Source of the DNA: CAYLJO01 sp964383905
Lineage (GTDB): Bacteria; Acidobacteriota; Blastocatellia; Pyrinomonadales; Pyrinomonadaceae
Length of the DNA stretch: 50,333 bases
Assembly: GCA_964383905.1 (NCBI GenBank)
Contig: CAYLJO010000013.1
Location: 1-50,333, forward strand
Direction of reading: 5' to 3'
Shown: positions 34,356 to 43,432 of the stretch, one piece after another
How positions within the stretch are numbered: position 1 is the stretch's first letter
How the letters are laid out: each line of letters begins with the position of its first letter
The notes under the pieces: model-generated
Told to the model about the DNA's origin: nothing
Seen by the model: the letters and a program-made list of their open reading frames with translations, nothing else
The model's database searches: none
Program-made: the position numbers and the translations under genes

Positions 34356-36322
34356 ACTTTTATGGCGCGCGATTCAACAAGACTGCGCGCCATGTTTCTG
34401 AATTCGTCGAGCGACATCGCGCCGATGTCGCCGCGTGTGCGCTCGCGCACGGCGACCTTGCCTTCCTCCATCTCGCGGTCGCCTAAAACGAGCATGAAGG
34501 GTATTTTTTGCAACTGCGCGTCACGAATTTTCGCGCCGATCTTCTCGCCGCGCATGTTTGCCTCGACCCGGAGGCCCGCGGTGCGCAACTCCCGCGCAAC
34601 CTTTTCGGCATACTCGTTAACGCGGTCTGTGATCGGCAGTACGGCCACCTGCACGGGCGCCAGCCACAGCGGAAACGCTCCCGCGTAGTGCTCAATGAGC
34701 ACGCCGAAGAAGCGCTCCATCGAACCGAACAGCGCACGGTGAATCATGATCGGGCGATGCGGCTTGTTGTCTTCGCCGATGTATTCGAGCTGGAAACGCT
34801 CCGGCAAGTTGAAATCCAGCTGCACCGTTCCCAACTGCCACAAACGACCGATCGCGTCTTCGATCTTGATGTCTATCTTCGGGCCGTAGAAGGCTGCTTC
34901 ACCCTCAATGCGCTCGTAAGGGATACCACGCTCGCTCAAGGCTTCGGCGAGCGCGGCTTCCGCCTTCGCCCAGTTCTCCTCCGTGCCCAGGTAGTTTTTG
35001 CTCGTATCGCTGCCTTTGACGGAAAGCTCGATCCTGATCTTGTCAAATCCGTAGGTCCGAAAAACCTTGTAAGCAAAATCCAGGCAATCACCGATCTCTG
35101 CCTGCACTTGCTCCGGCAGGCAGAAGAGATGCGCGTCATCCACCGTAAAGCCGCGCACGCGCATCAGGCCGTGCAGGGTGCCCGACAATTCCGCGCGGTA
35201 GACCGTGCCCATCTCCGCATAACGCTGTGGCAGGTCGCGATAAGAGCGCTGCTGAGACTTGTAGATGCCGATGTGGAACGGGCAATTCATCGGCTTGAGG
35301 CGAAACTCATGCTCTTCCAGTGTCGTCGGCGCAAACATGGAGTCGGCGTAGTTCTGCTCGTGCCCGCTGATCTGCCAGATTTCACGTTTGGCGATATGCG
35401 GCGTGTACACGAAACTGTACTCATGCTTGAGCAGCTCTTCGCGCAGGTAGTTTTCCATCTGCTGGCGAATCATCCCGCCCTTCGGGTGCCAGAAGATGAG
35501 TCCCTGGCCGTACTGTTCTTGAATCGAGAACAGGTCGAGCTCGCGGCCCAGACGGCGGTGGTCCCGCTTTTCCGCCTCTTCACGCTGCTTGAGCCACGCG
35601 TCGAGCTCTTCCTGTGTGAAGAAGGCTATGCCGTAGATGCGCTGCATCTGCGGCTGCGAGGGGTCACCCATCCAGTATGCGCCCGCCAGCGAGAGCAGCT
35701 TGAACGCGCGAAGCTTGTTCGTGTTCGGCACGTGCGGGCCGAGACAGAAATCTATGAAGGGCGAGCCGTCAATATAATAAACGCTGACCGTATCACCGCC
35801 CTTGTCCGCGATCAACTCGCATTTCAAAGGCTCGTCGCGGCCTTCGAAAAGACGTAAAGCCTCTGCCTTTGGAATTTCTTCGCGCCGATAGGGAAGATTG
35901 CGCTTCGCGACCTCACGCATCCGCTTTTCAATCACAGGGAGATCGCTTTCCGTGAGCGGGCGCGGGGTGATGACATCGTAGAAGAAGCCGTAGCGCGGAT
36001 CGTCCAGCAGTGCCGGGCCGATCCCCAGCTTGGTTCCGGGGAACAGATCGAGCACGGCGGCGGCGAGCAAGTGAGCCGTCGAATGCCTGAGCACATCCAA
36101 TCCTTCAAGGGTCTGCGGGAGGACGGGCTCGATCTTGACGGAGTCGCCGTTCTCCTGCGCATCTAGTGTGAACGCGAGGTCTACTTCGCGCCCGTTGACG
36201 CGCGCCGCGAGCGCCTGCTTGGCTGCTTCGCGGTCAAGCTTTTTCAGAGCTTCGGCGACAGTGAGCGGCGCATTAACCAGCGCCGCCGCGCCATCTTTTA
36301 ACTGGACATTAATATCGCTCAT
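34325..36322 (-). CDS. thrS: Threonine-tRNA ligase
   Basis: A 665-residue class II synthetase with all usual domains: TGS (residues 1-62), the editing domain with HSTAHLLAAAVLDLFPG (HxxxH) and YYIDGSPFIDFCLGPHV, and the catalytic core with IFWHPKGGMIRQQMENYL, FRLKPMNCPFHIGIYKS, YRAELSGTLHGLMRVRGFT and PIMIHRALFGSMERF. The anticodon-binding domain is at the C terminus (PVQVAVLPITDRVNEYAEKV). It heads the thrS-infC-rpmI-rplT-pheS-pheT cluster. I looked for a T-box leader upstream and saw none. The last nine residues come from a repeat hairpin. Confidence 0.98.
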   Translation of the reverse strand: MSDINVQLKDGAAALVNAPLTVAEALKKLDREAAKQALAARVNGREVDLAFTLDAQENGDSVKIEPVLPQTLEGLDVLRHSTAHLLAAAVLDLFPGTKLGIGPALLDDPRYGFFYDVITPRPLTESDLPVIEKRMREVAKRNLPYRREEIPKAEALRLFEGRDEPLKCELIADKGGDTVSVYYIDGSPFIDFCLGPHVPNTNKLRAFKLLSLAGAYWMGDPSQPQMQRIYGIAFFTQEELDAWLKQREEAEKRDHRRLGRELDLFSIQEQYGQGLIFWHPKGGMIRQQMENYLREELLKHEYSFVYTPHIAKREIWQISGHEQNYADSMFAPTTLEEHEFRLKPMNCPFHIGIYKSQQRSYRDLPQRYAEMGTVYRAELSGTLHGLMRVRGFTVDDAHLFCLPEQVQAEIGDCLDFAYKVFRTYGFDKIRIELSVKGSDTSKNYLGTEENWAKAEAALAEALSERGIPYERIEGEAAFYGPKIDIKIEDAIGRLWQLGTVQLDFNLPERFQLEYIGEDNKPHRPIMIHRALFGSMERFFGVLIEHYAGAFPLWLAPVQVAVLPITDRVNEYAEKVARELRTAGLRVEANMRGEKIGAKIRDAQLQKIPFMLVLGDREMEEGKVAVRERTRGDIGAMSLDEFRNMARSLVESRAIKVLESGVSLTP

Positions 36323-36623
36323 CGTTTGTGGTCTCCACTTCTGCTGCTGAGGACTGCCAGGCGCACCCCGTATGTGGGCATGTCACCTTGCGGTCTCCAT
36401 GCGTCACCTATTCGCGGGCGGCCTCGCGGAAGAAGCTTCAACCGAAATTTTTCTTGTGCCGGTGATAAAACGGCAACTTCTATGAGATCGGATTCGATAG
36501 GAGCGCCTTCGCCGCGAGCCTGATCACGCCGGTCAGGTTCGGCAATCAAAATTTCAGAATCGAGTGTACGTTCGATTCATGACGAAGGACTTCCGGAGCT
36601 TCCTATCAAAAATTTGGAAAATT

Positions 36624-36670
36624 TGGTAGGCGCGAGCGGATTTGAACCGCCCACCCTCTACCGTGACAAA
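36624..36670 (-). pseudogene. tRNA-Asp 3' fragment (anticodon loop to CCA)
   Basis: The minus strand reads TTTGTCACGGTAG, then T arm GGCGG-TTCAAAT-CCGCT and acceptor end CGCGCCTACCA. The loop TTGTCAC gives anticodon GTC (Asp), but the sequence 5' to it cannot form the anticodon stem, D arm or 5' acceptor strand. Such anticodon-loop-to-3'-end pieces are what tRNA-targeting integrases leave behind as attachment sites. No integrase is close by. Confidence 0.6.
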
Positions 36671-36899
36671 GTTCGAGGCGAAATTGTACCAAAGCGCATC
36701 AGGTAAGCGCAAGCTCCACTCAGTATTTGGGGATTAAGACAAGCCCCGCCAAAGGCTGTGGCTTGATGAGAATGGCCGTCTCAGAGACGGGCGCAGTGAA
36801 GCTTCTTGTTCTTTGACATCGAGAAGCGATGCGCTTCCATCCCCACTCGGCGGCGTCACCAAACACATGCCGTACGCCTCGCCGGCATAGGCCGGGTGG
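36671..36899. other. Intergenic region with small hairpins after the heparinase-like gene
   Basis: About 230 bp, no gene. CCGTCT-CAG-AGACGG (36776-36790) and an imperfect AAGCC...GGCTT structure (about 36740-36765) lie after the heparinase-like stop codon and could terminate that transcript. The stretch 36323-36623 on the other side of the tRNA fragment shows no gene and no clear promoter. Confidence 0.4.
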
Positions 36900-39008
36900 T
36901 TAAAAGCGTTCTTCCTCTATTGAGTTTCGTAAACGCGCGATAATCGCACGTCGCTCGTTTTCATCTTCGCCCGGGCAAACCGGGACAATGACCCAGCGGA
37001 AAATAGCGGGGACATGCACGCGTACGGTCCAGCACAGGGAGGCTGAGGAACTCTTCTGGCCGTAGTCTCTGGACATGAAGCGGGCTTCCAGCTCTGGCTG
37101 CTCATCCATGTCAAGCGCAGAGATTATCAGTCTCGCGCCGCTCATCCGATCCCAGATCAGCGCTGTCGAGTCAGCGTCCATGCTCGCTTCAAGAGCCGAG
37201 GCGAGGTGAAAGCGAAAGCGTAGAGCGTGCTCACCCCCTCCAAGCAAGGCATCATCAATCCTCCAGAATCGCTCCCGCTTATTAAACAAGACGCTCCGGC
37301 GATGCGTGACGGGCGCGGCAAGTCTTTGGTATCCGTGGTGTTCGGCGACAACGATGTCCCGGTCCGGTGTCACCTCCCAACGCAATACGCGCGGGCGCGC
37401 TTCGTCACCGATGATGAAAGGCGTACGCTCGTCGGTCGTGTTCTGCTCTGCTCCATCTATTTCGACGGTCGAATGGTAAGAGGTCGAACGAAAGAGATGC
37501 CGCGCGTGGAAATCGGACGTGTAGACGTATGTGCCCGGGTCAACGATAAACAGGCGACCGCAGGCATGCACTTCCAGACCCAGCGCATCGTTATGACCAT
37601 GCGAGCCGCGCCCGTATAGCCCGCTGCCGCTCGCGTTAAAGAGCAGGTAGAGATCACCTTCGCGTAAGATGTATGTGCCGGCTTCGGGGAAAGCTTGCGA
37701 GGCTGCGTACTCGTGCGGCGGCTCAAGGTTTACATAATCGCGCACGCCCTGCTCGCCAAGAAACCACAATAACTCTTCCGGCATGGCCCACGTCTGAACC
37801 TTGAAACGCGGCTCGTTAAAGACCGTTGCACCGAGCGCGAGAACGTAGGCATGGTCATCCGCCGCACGATGGAGCAACGGCAACACTTGCCCGCCGTCCG
37901 TATCGCCGATGAGCGGCGCGCGCCCGTCCGGCCGTAGATAGGTCCTCAGGTAACCGAGCATTGCATAAAGCTTGCGCCAGTATTTTTCTTCGATCTCGAT
38001 CTGATTCTCGCGGCAGAGGACAAAAGAGTAGAGAAAAAGCTCGAGGACGAAGCGATGATAGCCCGTCGAAGCTTCGCAATCCGCGCCGTCGGCCAGTACC
38101 TGTTTGTCCATCTCGCGAAGCATCTCGCGATGGCCCGTCTCGCGCCATGACCGGGCCGCCGCCAATTCAGGTAACATCACGCCCAGCCACAGCAGGCCCG
38201 CCACGTCTGAAAGGTAATGGTTACTGGTTGAGAGGTAGGAAAACTCCAGGTTACGACGGATGTGCTCACCATGATGCTCAAAGAGCGCCAGAAGCTTCGC
38301 GAGCCTGATGTGGTCCAACTGCGGCGAGCGGCGAAAAAGCGTGAACGCGGCGAGGAGGTTGATCGCGCGCAGGGCGACCTCCATCGCGCTCGACCAGTTC
38401 GCTCCTCGGCCGAGAGGGTTTTGTGCGGCCCAACTCTCCACTTGCGTGAAGAATTCGGACGCAAGCCGCTCATCACTACTCATTGAGTAGGCCCGACCAA
38501 GTGTGATGAGGTGAGCAAGGCGATTTAGCTCCCACAACACCCTCACATCCGAGCCGTCACCGCGCACCAGTTTCATCGCCGCGTGGTAATCGAGTGTCCA
38601 CTCCGCGCCCGACATCGGGTCGCGCCGGTAGTTAATCTCTTCGCCGAAACAGATTTCACGATAGCCCAGCAGAGGCCAGCGGTGTTTCTCTGTAATCTCC
38701 GCCGCACGTCTGATTAATTGCTCCGTTTGCGCGGGGAAGAGTTGATGCTGCAGGTCTGCTGTAGCATGCGCCGGAGCGTTAAAGCCCGGCAGAAATTTTG
38801 GATCGGGCCGGCTGCGGAAATGTTCGAGCAACTCCGGCGCAGGCATCCGCGCAAACTCCCGGCGCAAACCCGCCGGGCGCCCGTCAAGCTGATCCAGAAT
38901 GGCCCTCTCGTGCCAATGCTGGAGCAAAACGCAGGCCCGCCTCCACGCCTCAAGGGCAATGGTGCGCGTACCCACATCTCCACGAAGAGCCCGCTTCATC
39001 TTGCTCAT
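36900..39008 (-). CDS. Heparinase II/III-like protein (polysaccharide lyase fold)
   Basis: About 702 residues. The N-terminal half is an alpha-helical toroid with STSNHYLSDVAGLLWLGVML, the conserved N-H-Y region, and CEASTGYHRFVLELFLYSFV. The C-terminal half is a beta-sandwich with the Heparinase_II_III domain: GSHGHNDALGLEVHACGRLF and DPGTYVYTSDFHARHLFRST, where His and Tyr form the likely active site. No signal peptide is seen, so it may be cytoplasmic or exported by another route; relatives often sit in exopolysaccharide clusters. The frame is open to a TTG at 39041; ATG at 39008 is preferred weakly. The substrate is unknown. Confidence 0.88.
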   Translation of the reverse strand: MSKMKRALRGDVGTRTIALEAWRRACVLLQHWHERAILDQLDGRPAGLRREFARMPAPELLEHFRSRPDPKFLPGFNAPAHATADLQHQLFPAQTEQLIRRAAEITEKHRWPLLGYREICFGEEINYRRDPMSGAEWTLDYHAAMKLVRGDGSDVRVLWELNRLAHLITLGRAYSMSSDERLASEFFTQVESWAAQNPLGRGANWSSAMEVALRAINLLAAFTLFRRSPQLDHIRLAKLLALFEHHGEHIRRNLEFSYLSTSNHYLSDVAGLLWLGVMLPELAAARSWRETGHREMLREMDKQVLADGADCEASTGYHRFVLELFLYSFVLCRENQIEIEEKYWRKLYAMLGYLRTYLRPDGRAPLIGDTDGGQVLPLLHRAADDHAYVLALGATVFNEPRFKVQTWAMPEELLWFLGEQGVRDYVNLEPPHEYAASQAFPEAGTYILREGDLYLLFNASGSGLYGRGSHGHNDALGLEVHACGRLFIVDPGTYVYTSDFHARHLFRSTSYHSTVEIDGAEQNTTDERTPFIIGDEARPRVLRWEVTPDRDIVVAEHHGYQRLAAPVTHRRSVLFNKRERFWRIDDALLGGGEHALRFRFHLASALEASMDADSTALIWDRMSGARLIISALDMDEQPELEARFMSRDYGQKSSSASLCWTVRVHVPAIFRWVIVPVCPGEDENERRAIIARLRNSIEEERF

Positions 39009-39256
39009 AATGACCATCGGGAGTATCCACAATCGCAGCAATCCCGGTATATAGCCCCATGTCGATACTTAATCTTACCTGTTCGACAAGAACTGTATTT
39101 CGGCTGGGGACTGCTGGCGAATCATATTTTTTCCTACACAAAGGATAATAATAAAGAGATAATGGTGGTAGGTTCACGGAATCGAGCACCTTACACCCTA
39201 TTTTCAGAAGATCCAGGCGTCAAGCGCTCGACCTGAGACAACCGGAGGGAGTTCTG

Positions 39257-39625
39257 ATGGTTGAAATAACAGTCAAGGGAGACAAAGCCGTTTTCGAGGT
39301 GGAAGGCTGGGACAAGCTCTGGTCTTTAAGGAGTCGCCTGGAAATACCACTTGCTCATATCAAAGGTGTTCATGCTGATCCCAAACCCGCAATGGGATGG
39401 TTTGATGGCTTAAAACTGGCTGGCACAGCCATTCCCAACATTTTTAGAGCAGGAACATTTTACCAGCAAGGTGATCTCGTTTTTTGGGACGTACACAATC
39501 CCGACAAGACCATCGTTATTGAGTTGGAGCATGAGCGCTTCGCCAAGCTGATTATTGAAGTTGCTGATCCGAAGGCGGCAGTTAGTTTGCTCGTAAATGC
39601 GACCTATCAGAGCCGCGCCCAATGA
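39257..39625 (+). CDS. Conserved small protein of unknown function (PH-like)
   Basis: A 122-residue protein with GGAGG seven bases before the ATG. It has the pattern VEGWDKLWSLRSRLEIPLAH, IKGVHADPKP, AGTFYQQGDLVFWDVHNPDK and IVIELEHERFAKLIIEVADP, which I recall from widespread short hypothetical proteins in actinobacteria and others. The alternating strand pattern suggests a bacterial PH-like fold. No signal peptide. Function unknown. It ends 26 bp before a hairpin (39652-39675). Confidence 0.82.
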   Translation: MVEITVKGDKAVFEVEGWDKLWSLRSRLEIPLAHIKGVHADPKPAMGWFDGLKLAGTAIPNIFRAGTFYQQGDLVFWDVHNPDKTIVIELEHERFAKLIIEVADPKAAVSLLVNATYQSRAQ

Positions 39626-39651
39626 TCGCAGTACCGGCTGTACACTCAAGG

Positions 39652-39675
39652 CCCTGACTGCCCTTACGGTCAGGG
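39652..39675 (+). terminator. Hairpin after the PH-like gene
   Basis: CCCTGAC (39652-39658) pairs with GTCAGGG (39669-39675) around a 10-nt loop, 26 bp after the stop codon. A T-rich stretch follows about 10 bases later, so termination is plausible but not strong. Confidence 0.45.
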
Positions 39676-39713
39676 TACTGCCTCATTATTTATCCTTTAG
39701 GTTATTGAGTCAT

Positions 39714-40175
39714 CTAGCTCCGACACCAGTCAGTTTTTCCCTTTGACTTTCTAAACTTGTTTGCTCTCGGTTCAACTGTACTATCTGAATCAAAAGGCAG
39801 GGATCGAATCATCTTGAAACCTCGATGGCTTAATCGCTTCTGCTTTTCATTCAATCTTGACAAGTCATTGATCAGAATTGGAATACTCACCCTCTTCCTC
39901 CTGCCGTCGTATTCGATTAACCCTTTGTCGTTCATCCACTTCAGTGACCGCCGTGCCGCGCCACTCCCAACCCCAAGATAATCGACCAGGCACTCCCACG
40001 GGGTGACCCACTCGCCAGCCATTTCCCTTCTCTCAAATCTCAGGACATTACCACTCTCCAAATACTCTGCGGGCGCGTTCAACAGCTTCAGATAGATCAT
40101 CGCCATCTTGCGGCAGACTCTCCCGGCTTCCACGGACGTGACGATTTCAACGGCTCTGGCGTTGACCCTTTTCAA
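39714..40175 (-). CDS. Small winged-helix-like protein
   Basis: A 153-residue protein. The middle (about residues 52-105) reads WVTPWECLVDYLGVGSGAAR, then SLKWMNDKGLIEYDGRRKRV, a helix-turn-helix plus wing pattern as in replication or transcription regulators. The N terminus is helical and the last 30 residues are basic and probably disordered. I do not recognise a named family. Base composition is lower in GC than in neighbouring genes, which may point to transfer. Confidence 0.6.
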   Translation of the reverse strand: MKRVNARAVEIVTSVEAGRVCRKMAMIYLKLLNAPAEYLESGNVLRFERREMAGEWVTPWECLVDYLGVGSGAARRSLKWMNDKGLIEYDGRRKRVSIPILINDLSRLNEKQKRLSHRGFKMIRSLPFDSDSTVEPRANKFRKSKGKTDWCRS

Positions 40176-40284
40176 TGAGAGTTACTCCTCAAAAAAGAAG
40201 TTCATGCAGCAAGGATAAGATACCCTATTTTTCGGCAGCTGCAACCCGCGAAACCATTTTTTTGCAAGACAGCCCCGATAACAC

Positions 40285-42231
40285 CTAAGATGTTTCAGCG
40301 TTCGAGGAAATCTTGATGCCACGTAGCTGACCATCGTTTCCATGAAGGCTCAGTGAGAAGCCGAGCCAGCGCCAGGTAATATTTTCCCGGTTGTCGATCA
40401 GGAGTGAGAGTTTGTTCCATCCCGCTCGAAGGTTTAGCTTAACAAATGAAGGGTGGAAACCCTCAGCAGCTTCGAGCGCCACACTCAGTTCATCGTTGAC
40501 AGATACCCTGACGGCATCGTCGTGACCGATTAAGGCTTCAACCTGTTTCGCGGCCGGAGAATAAATATAGGTCAGAGCTCTGATCCGGCACACACCTGCA
40601 ACAAAGCCCGTGCCTTTAGTCGTGAACAGGTAATGGCGGTAATGATGCGTCAAATCGAGAAATCCCGAGACCATCGACGCATCTTCCCACCGTATGCTGA
40701 GTCGTTCCCGTTTAGCGAAGGCAACCTCGGTCTCATAGCTTCGGTCATCTATCTTTTCAGGGATCATCCCACTCTCATCAAATGGGCCGAGCACTTTCCA
40801 CGTCCCACCCGGAGCAAACCAGTCGTCGGTCCGCAGAGGGCCTGCTTTCCGATACCAGAAGGCCACACTCTTAGGCTGCAACCCGGCAAACACTCCGAAG
40901 GTGAAAACCAGCGACGACCGAAAGGGATAGGGGTTCTCGAAATGAAACCGGTAACGGCGCTCGTGAGCGGGTGCTCCGGCCAGCAGATGCATGCGTCCCG
41001 TCTTATGCCAGGCGAACGAGAAGTAATCCTCGCCGGCTATTCCGTGCAAGACACTGGGTGTCGATGTGTCAGCGTCGATTAAGGCGGTGTCACCGCCACC
41101 GTGATTGTGTCCGCTGTCAAATAGATTAATACCCACGAAGTGTCCCTCGCCCCGTGTCGCGAGCACGACAAAATCTCGATAACCCACGGCTTGTCTCTCT
41201 TCACGGAAAAGCGCATGAAAGTAGTAGACATCTTTCTTTAAGTCTGCCCTGAGATTCAGCGCGTAGCGGACTGTGATTAGTTGTGGTCTCGGCGTCGGAT
41301 TTTCTAATTTGATACGTGCAACCTTGCGGAAAGGCATCGGGAAATAACAGGTGAACGTCCCTGCCCGCGATCGGAGGGCAAGCGTGTCAAAGCCGCCGAA
41401 AAGATATTTTAATGGCGCGTGAACGCTCGGAGTTGTCTCCTCGTCCCACGAAATTGAGAGTTGCAGGTCATCTAAGCCGTCGCCTTCGAATGTCAATTCC
41501 TGCAAAACCGCCGGGCCTTTAAGCACTAATTCGCTCGAGCTCGCGCCAGCCGGCGACTCGACCTGCTTGGACTTAAGAGGCGGTCCAGCCGCCGATGGGT
41601 GCTGCCCGGTGAAATGGGGAGCGCCGGCACCAATATATCTCAGATCCAGGCCCGACGATGTTCTCCGGCTGAACAGGCGAGCCTCGCTTTCGGGTCGCGG
41701 TGTAAGACGGTAATCAATCTGAGCGTAGATCTCAGCCAGATCATCCAATGATTCGATCTCGAGGCGACAACCGCGTTGGAAGTAGATCGGTAGGTAAAGA
41801 TTGAATGCGCCCTTGTAGTTGAAGGATGGCTCGGGCGCGTAGCGCTCCCCGCCCTTCTCAGCGGCCTTAAAGAGTTCGTCAATCGTACCGGCAATGGACG
41901 GTGACGACTCGCCGTCGACAAAGATTCGTAGCAGCACTTTACCGGGTTCCGTACCGGAGTCGGGGTCAAAACTTCTCGCCCATGTTGACCAGATATGCCG
42001 AATCGAGCCGCTCCCCTTAATATCTGCAAGCGTCTTCCGGTCCCCACGCTTCATTTGCTGAAATATAAAACTATTTTTAGCGGGGGCGTATTGGTGCGCA
42101 TGGAGCAGATCATCGAGATAAAAGTGGCGCATGGCAGAGTCCTGAGCGAATACTTCTTGGGCGTCGATCGGGGAGCACCACAACGCAGCCGGGATAATCA
42201 TGAGCAAGCAAAATCGGTGTATAACATTCAT
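40285..42231 (-). CDS. Secreted DUF2961 (GH172-like) protein
   Basis: About 648 residues. A signal peptide runs from MNVIHRFCLLMIIPAALWCS to DAQ; the start at 42231 is chosen for this, although the frame continues to ATG 42255. DUF2961 hallmarks are DIKGSGSIRHIWSTWA, RIFVDGESSPSIAGTIDELF, FNLYLPIYF, FPMPFRKVARIKLEN and HGIAGEDYFSFAWHKT. DUF2961 contains GH172 enzymes that act on difructose dianhydride or arabinofuranosides. The C-terminal 200 residues look like an extra beta-rich domain. Export and fold suggest breakdown of external polysaccharide; the substrate is not predictable. Confidence 0.88.
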   Translation of the reverse strand: MNVIHRFCLLMIIPAALWCSPIDAQEVFAQDSAMRHFYLDDLLHAHQYAPAKNSFIFQQMKRGDRKTLADIKGSGSIRHIWSTWARSFDPDSGTEPGKVLLRIFVDGESSPSIAGTIDELFKAAEKGGERYAPEPSFNYKGAFNLYLPIYFQRGCRLEIESLDDLAEIYAQIDYRLTPRPESEARLFSRRTSSGLDLRYIGAGAPHFTGQHPSAAGPPLKSKQVESPAGASSSELVLKGPAVLQELTFEGDGLDDLQLSISWDEETTPSVHAPLKYLFGGFDTLALRSRAGTFTCYFPMPFRKVARIKLENPTPRPQLITVRYALNLRADLKKDVYYFHALFREERQAVGYRDFVVLATRGEGHFVGINLFDSGHNHGGGDTALIDADTSTPSVLHGIAGEDYFSFAWHKTGRMHLLAGAPAHERRYRFHFENPYPFRSSLVFTFGVFAGLQPKSVAFWYRKAGPLRTDDWFAPGGTWKVLGPFDESGMIPEKIDDRSYETEVAFAKRERLSIRWEDASMVSGFLDLTHHYRHYLFTTKGTGFVAGVCRIRALTYIYSPAAKQVEALIGHDDAVRVSVNDELSVALEAAEGFHPSFVKLNLRAGWNKLSLLIDNRENITWRWLGFSLSLHGNDGQLRGIKISSNAETS

Positions 42232-42461
42232 AAGACCTACCCGGCCAATTCCCATTTATCTCAAAACTGATACCAACCTTCCAGGACAGATGTGAGAGTC
42301 AATCTCCCGAGCGCCTATGTCGGGCCGCATTATACCGCTCGACGTAAGGCTCGCTAACACGAATTTTGGATGGCTCGTTGATCCCAAATCAGAGGGATCG
42401 GCGGAAAATGGTGGAAAATTTGGCGGGATCTAATGTCCGGTAGGCACAGGCGGAGTAAAAC

Positions 42462-43337
42462 TTATGCTCGCTCTACACGCTTCAATTCTCCAAGCTGTTG
42501 ATCTCCATGATTGGGCATGCGCTGCTGGCAGAAGGCCGACACTGAACAGTACGACTCACACCTCACGCTCGCGCCCGGCCTCACATCGACATACTGGTCT
42601 GCCCGAGTGACGGCCGCCCTCGCCTCTTCGTCCGTCTCGAATAGTTTAATCGCGGACTTCCTGCCCCGTCTCATCAGGGCGTACTTCGTCCGCCGCTCCC
42701 ATCTCTCTTCGCTCGAGCACTCGACGAAGGAGCCTTCCTCGGCCAGCCGGTGTAGGCGCACCCGCTCTTCCAGAAATTTTGTGGCCTGGTGTACCGACCA
42801 GAGCGGGACCTCAAAGACGTTGGCCTGAGAGTTCGGGTAAGAGGAGTCCTGTGCGCGCGCCTTGGACCAATCGCGGTAGATGGCGACGATCTGAAGCCGA
42901 CTCACATTGTAGCCGTGGCGGCGGAGGAGCTCGGCGTAGAGGTTCAGTTGCTGCTCCCATTCCCGTTTGACGCCCTCGACGGTTGTCCACACGGAGACGA
43001 ACTTGTAGTCAGTGAGCACGCCGTCCTCGTGGTAGAGGTCGAACGTCCCCGTGACCGTGACGCCCTCGACTTCGCACGATAGCGTATGCTCGGTCAGGTG
43101 GTTCTCGACGTCACGCCCGTGCTCTTCCAAGAGCTTGTGCATGAGTTGTCCCATTGCGGCCCAGATGCGATCCGAGGCGTCCTCAGTGATTTCGTCCCAG
43201 TGATTGAGCATGAGGGCGCGCATTTGCGGGGGGTTGATAAGCTCGGTCACAGAGATCTGCCCGCGGGAGGGCCGCCGCCTCTGCGAGACGGCTGAAACGA
43301 GCGGCTCGGGGAGAAGCGTGTGGTTTGTAATCTGCAT
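42462..43337 (-). CDS. PD-(D/E)XK nuclease superfamily protein with C-terminal cysteines
   Basis: About 291 residues. The start MQITNHTLLPE at 43337 is chosen because a promoter (43399-43426) places transcription after the longer upstream start codons. A PD-(D/E)XK core is visible: GTFDLYHEDGVLTDYKFVSV contains the acidic residue and DxK, followed by QLNLYAELLRRHG. The C terminus carries CESYCSVSAFC (CxxxCxxxxxC), similar in style to iron-sulphur nucleases such as Cas4 or AddB, though no upstream partner Cys is obvious. It is divergently transcribed from a YcaQ-type glycosylase. A role in DNA repair or defence is inferred; no cas genes are present. Confidence 0.75.
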   Translation of the reverse strand: MQITNHTLLPEPLVSAVSQRRRPSRGQISVTELINPPQMRALMLNHWDEITEDASDRIWAAMGQLMHKLLEEHGRDVENHLTEHTLSCEVEGVTVTGTFDLYHEDGVLTDYKFVSVWTTVEGVKREWEQQLNLYAELLRRHGYNVSRLQIVAIYRDWSKARAQDSSYPNSQANVFEVPLWSVHQATKFLEERVRLHRLAEEGSFVECSSEERWERRTKYALMRRGRKSAIKLFETDEEARAAVTRADQYVDVRPGASVRCESYCSVSAFCQQRMPNHGDQQLGELKRVERA

Positions 43338-43398
43338 CGTCAGAACACTTTCGACTGAATTATTGAAACAAAAGTATAGCTTTCGCTCCATGTTATAT

Positions 43399-43426
43399 GT
43401 TATACGTTGTTGCACGGTTGGTACAA
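43399..43426 (-). promoter_or_regulatory. Candidate promoter of the PD-(D/E)XK gene
   Basis: On the minus strand TTGTAC (43426-43421) and TATAAC (43404-43399) are 16 bp apart, about 60 bp upstream of the chosen start. The same stretch must hold the divergent promoter of the YcaQ-type gene. Confidence 0.5.
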
Positions 43427-43432
43427 GTCGAT

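Noticed and set aside
34508..35857. Open frame of 449 codons on the plus strand
   Set aside because: Antisense to thrS, which is certain; no domain pattern.
36323..36623. Possible T-box or threonine-responsive leader of thrS
   Set aside because: No T-box core sequence and no specifier or antiterminator stem was seen.
42462..43337. PD-(D/E)XK protein as Cas4 in a CRISPR locus
   Set aside because: No repeats or other cas genes in the window; the upstream cysteine expected of Cas4 is not evident.
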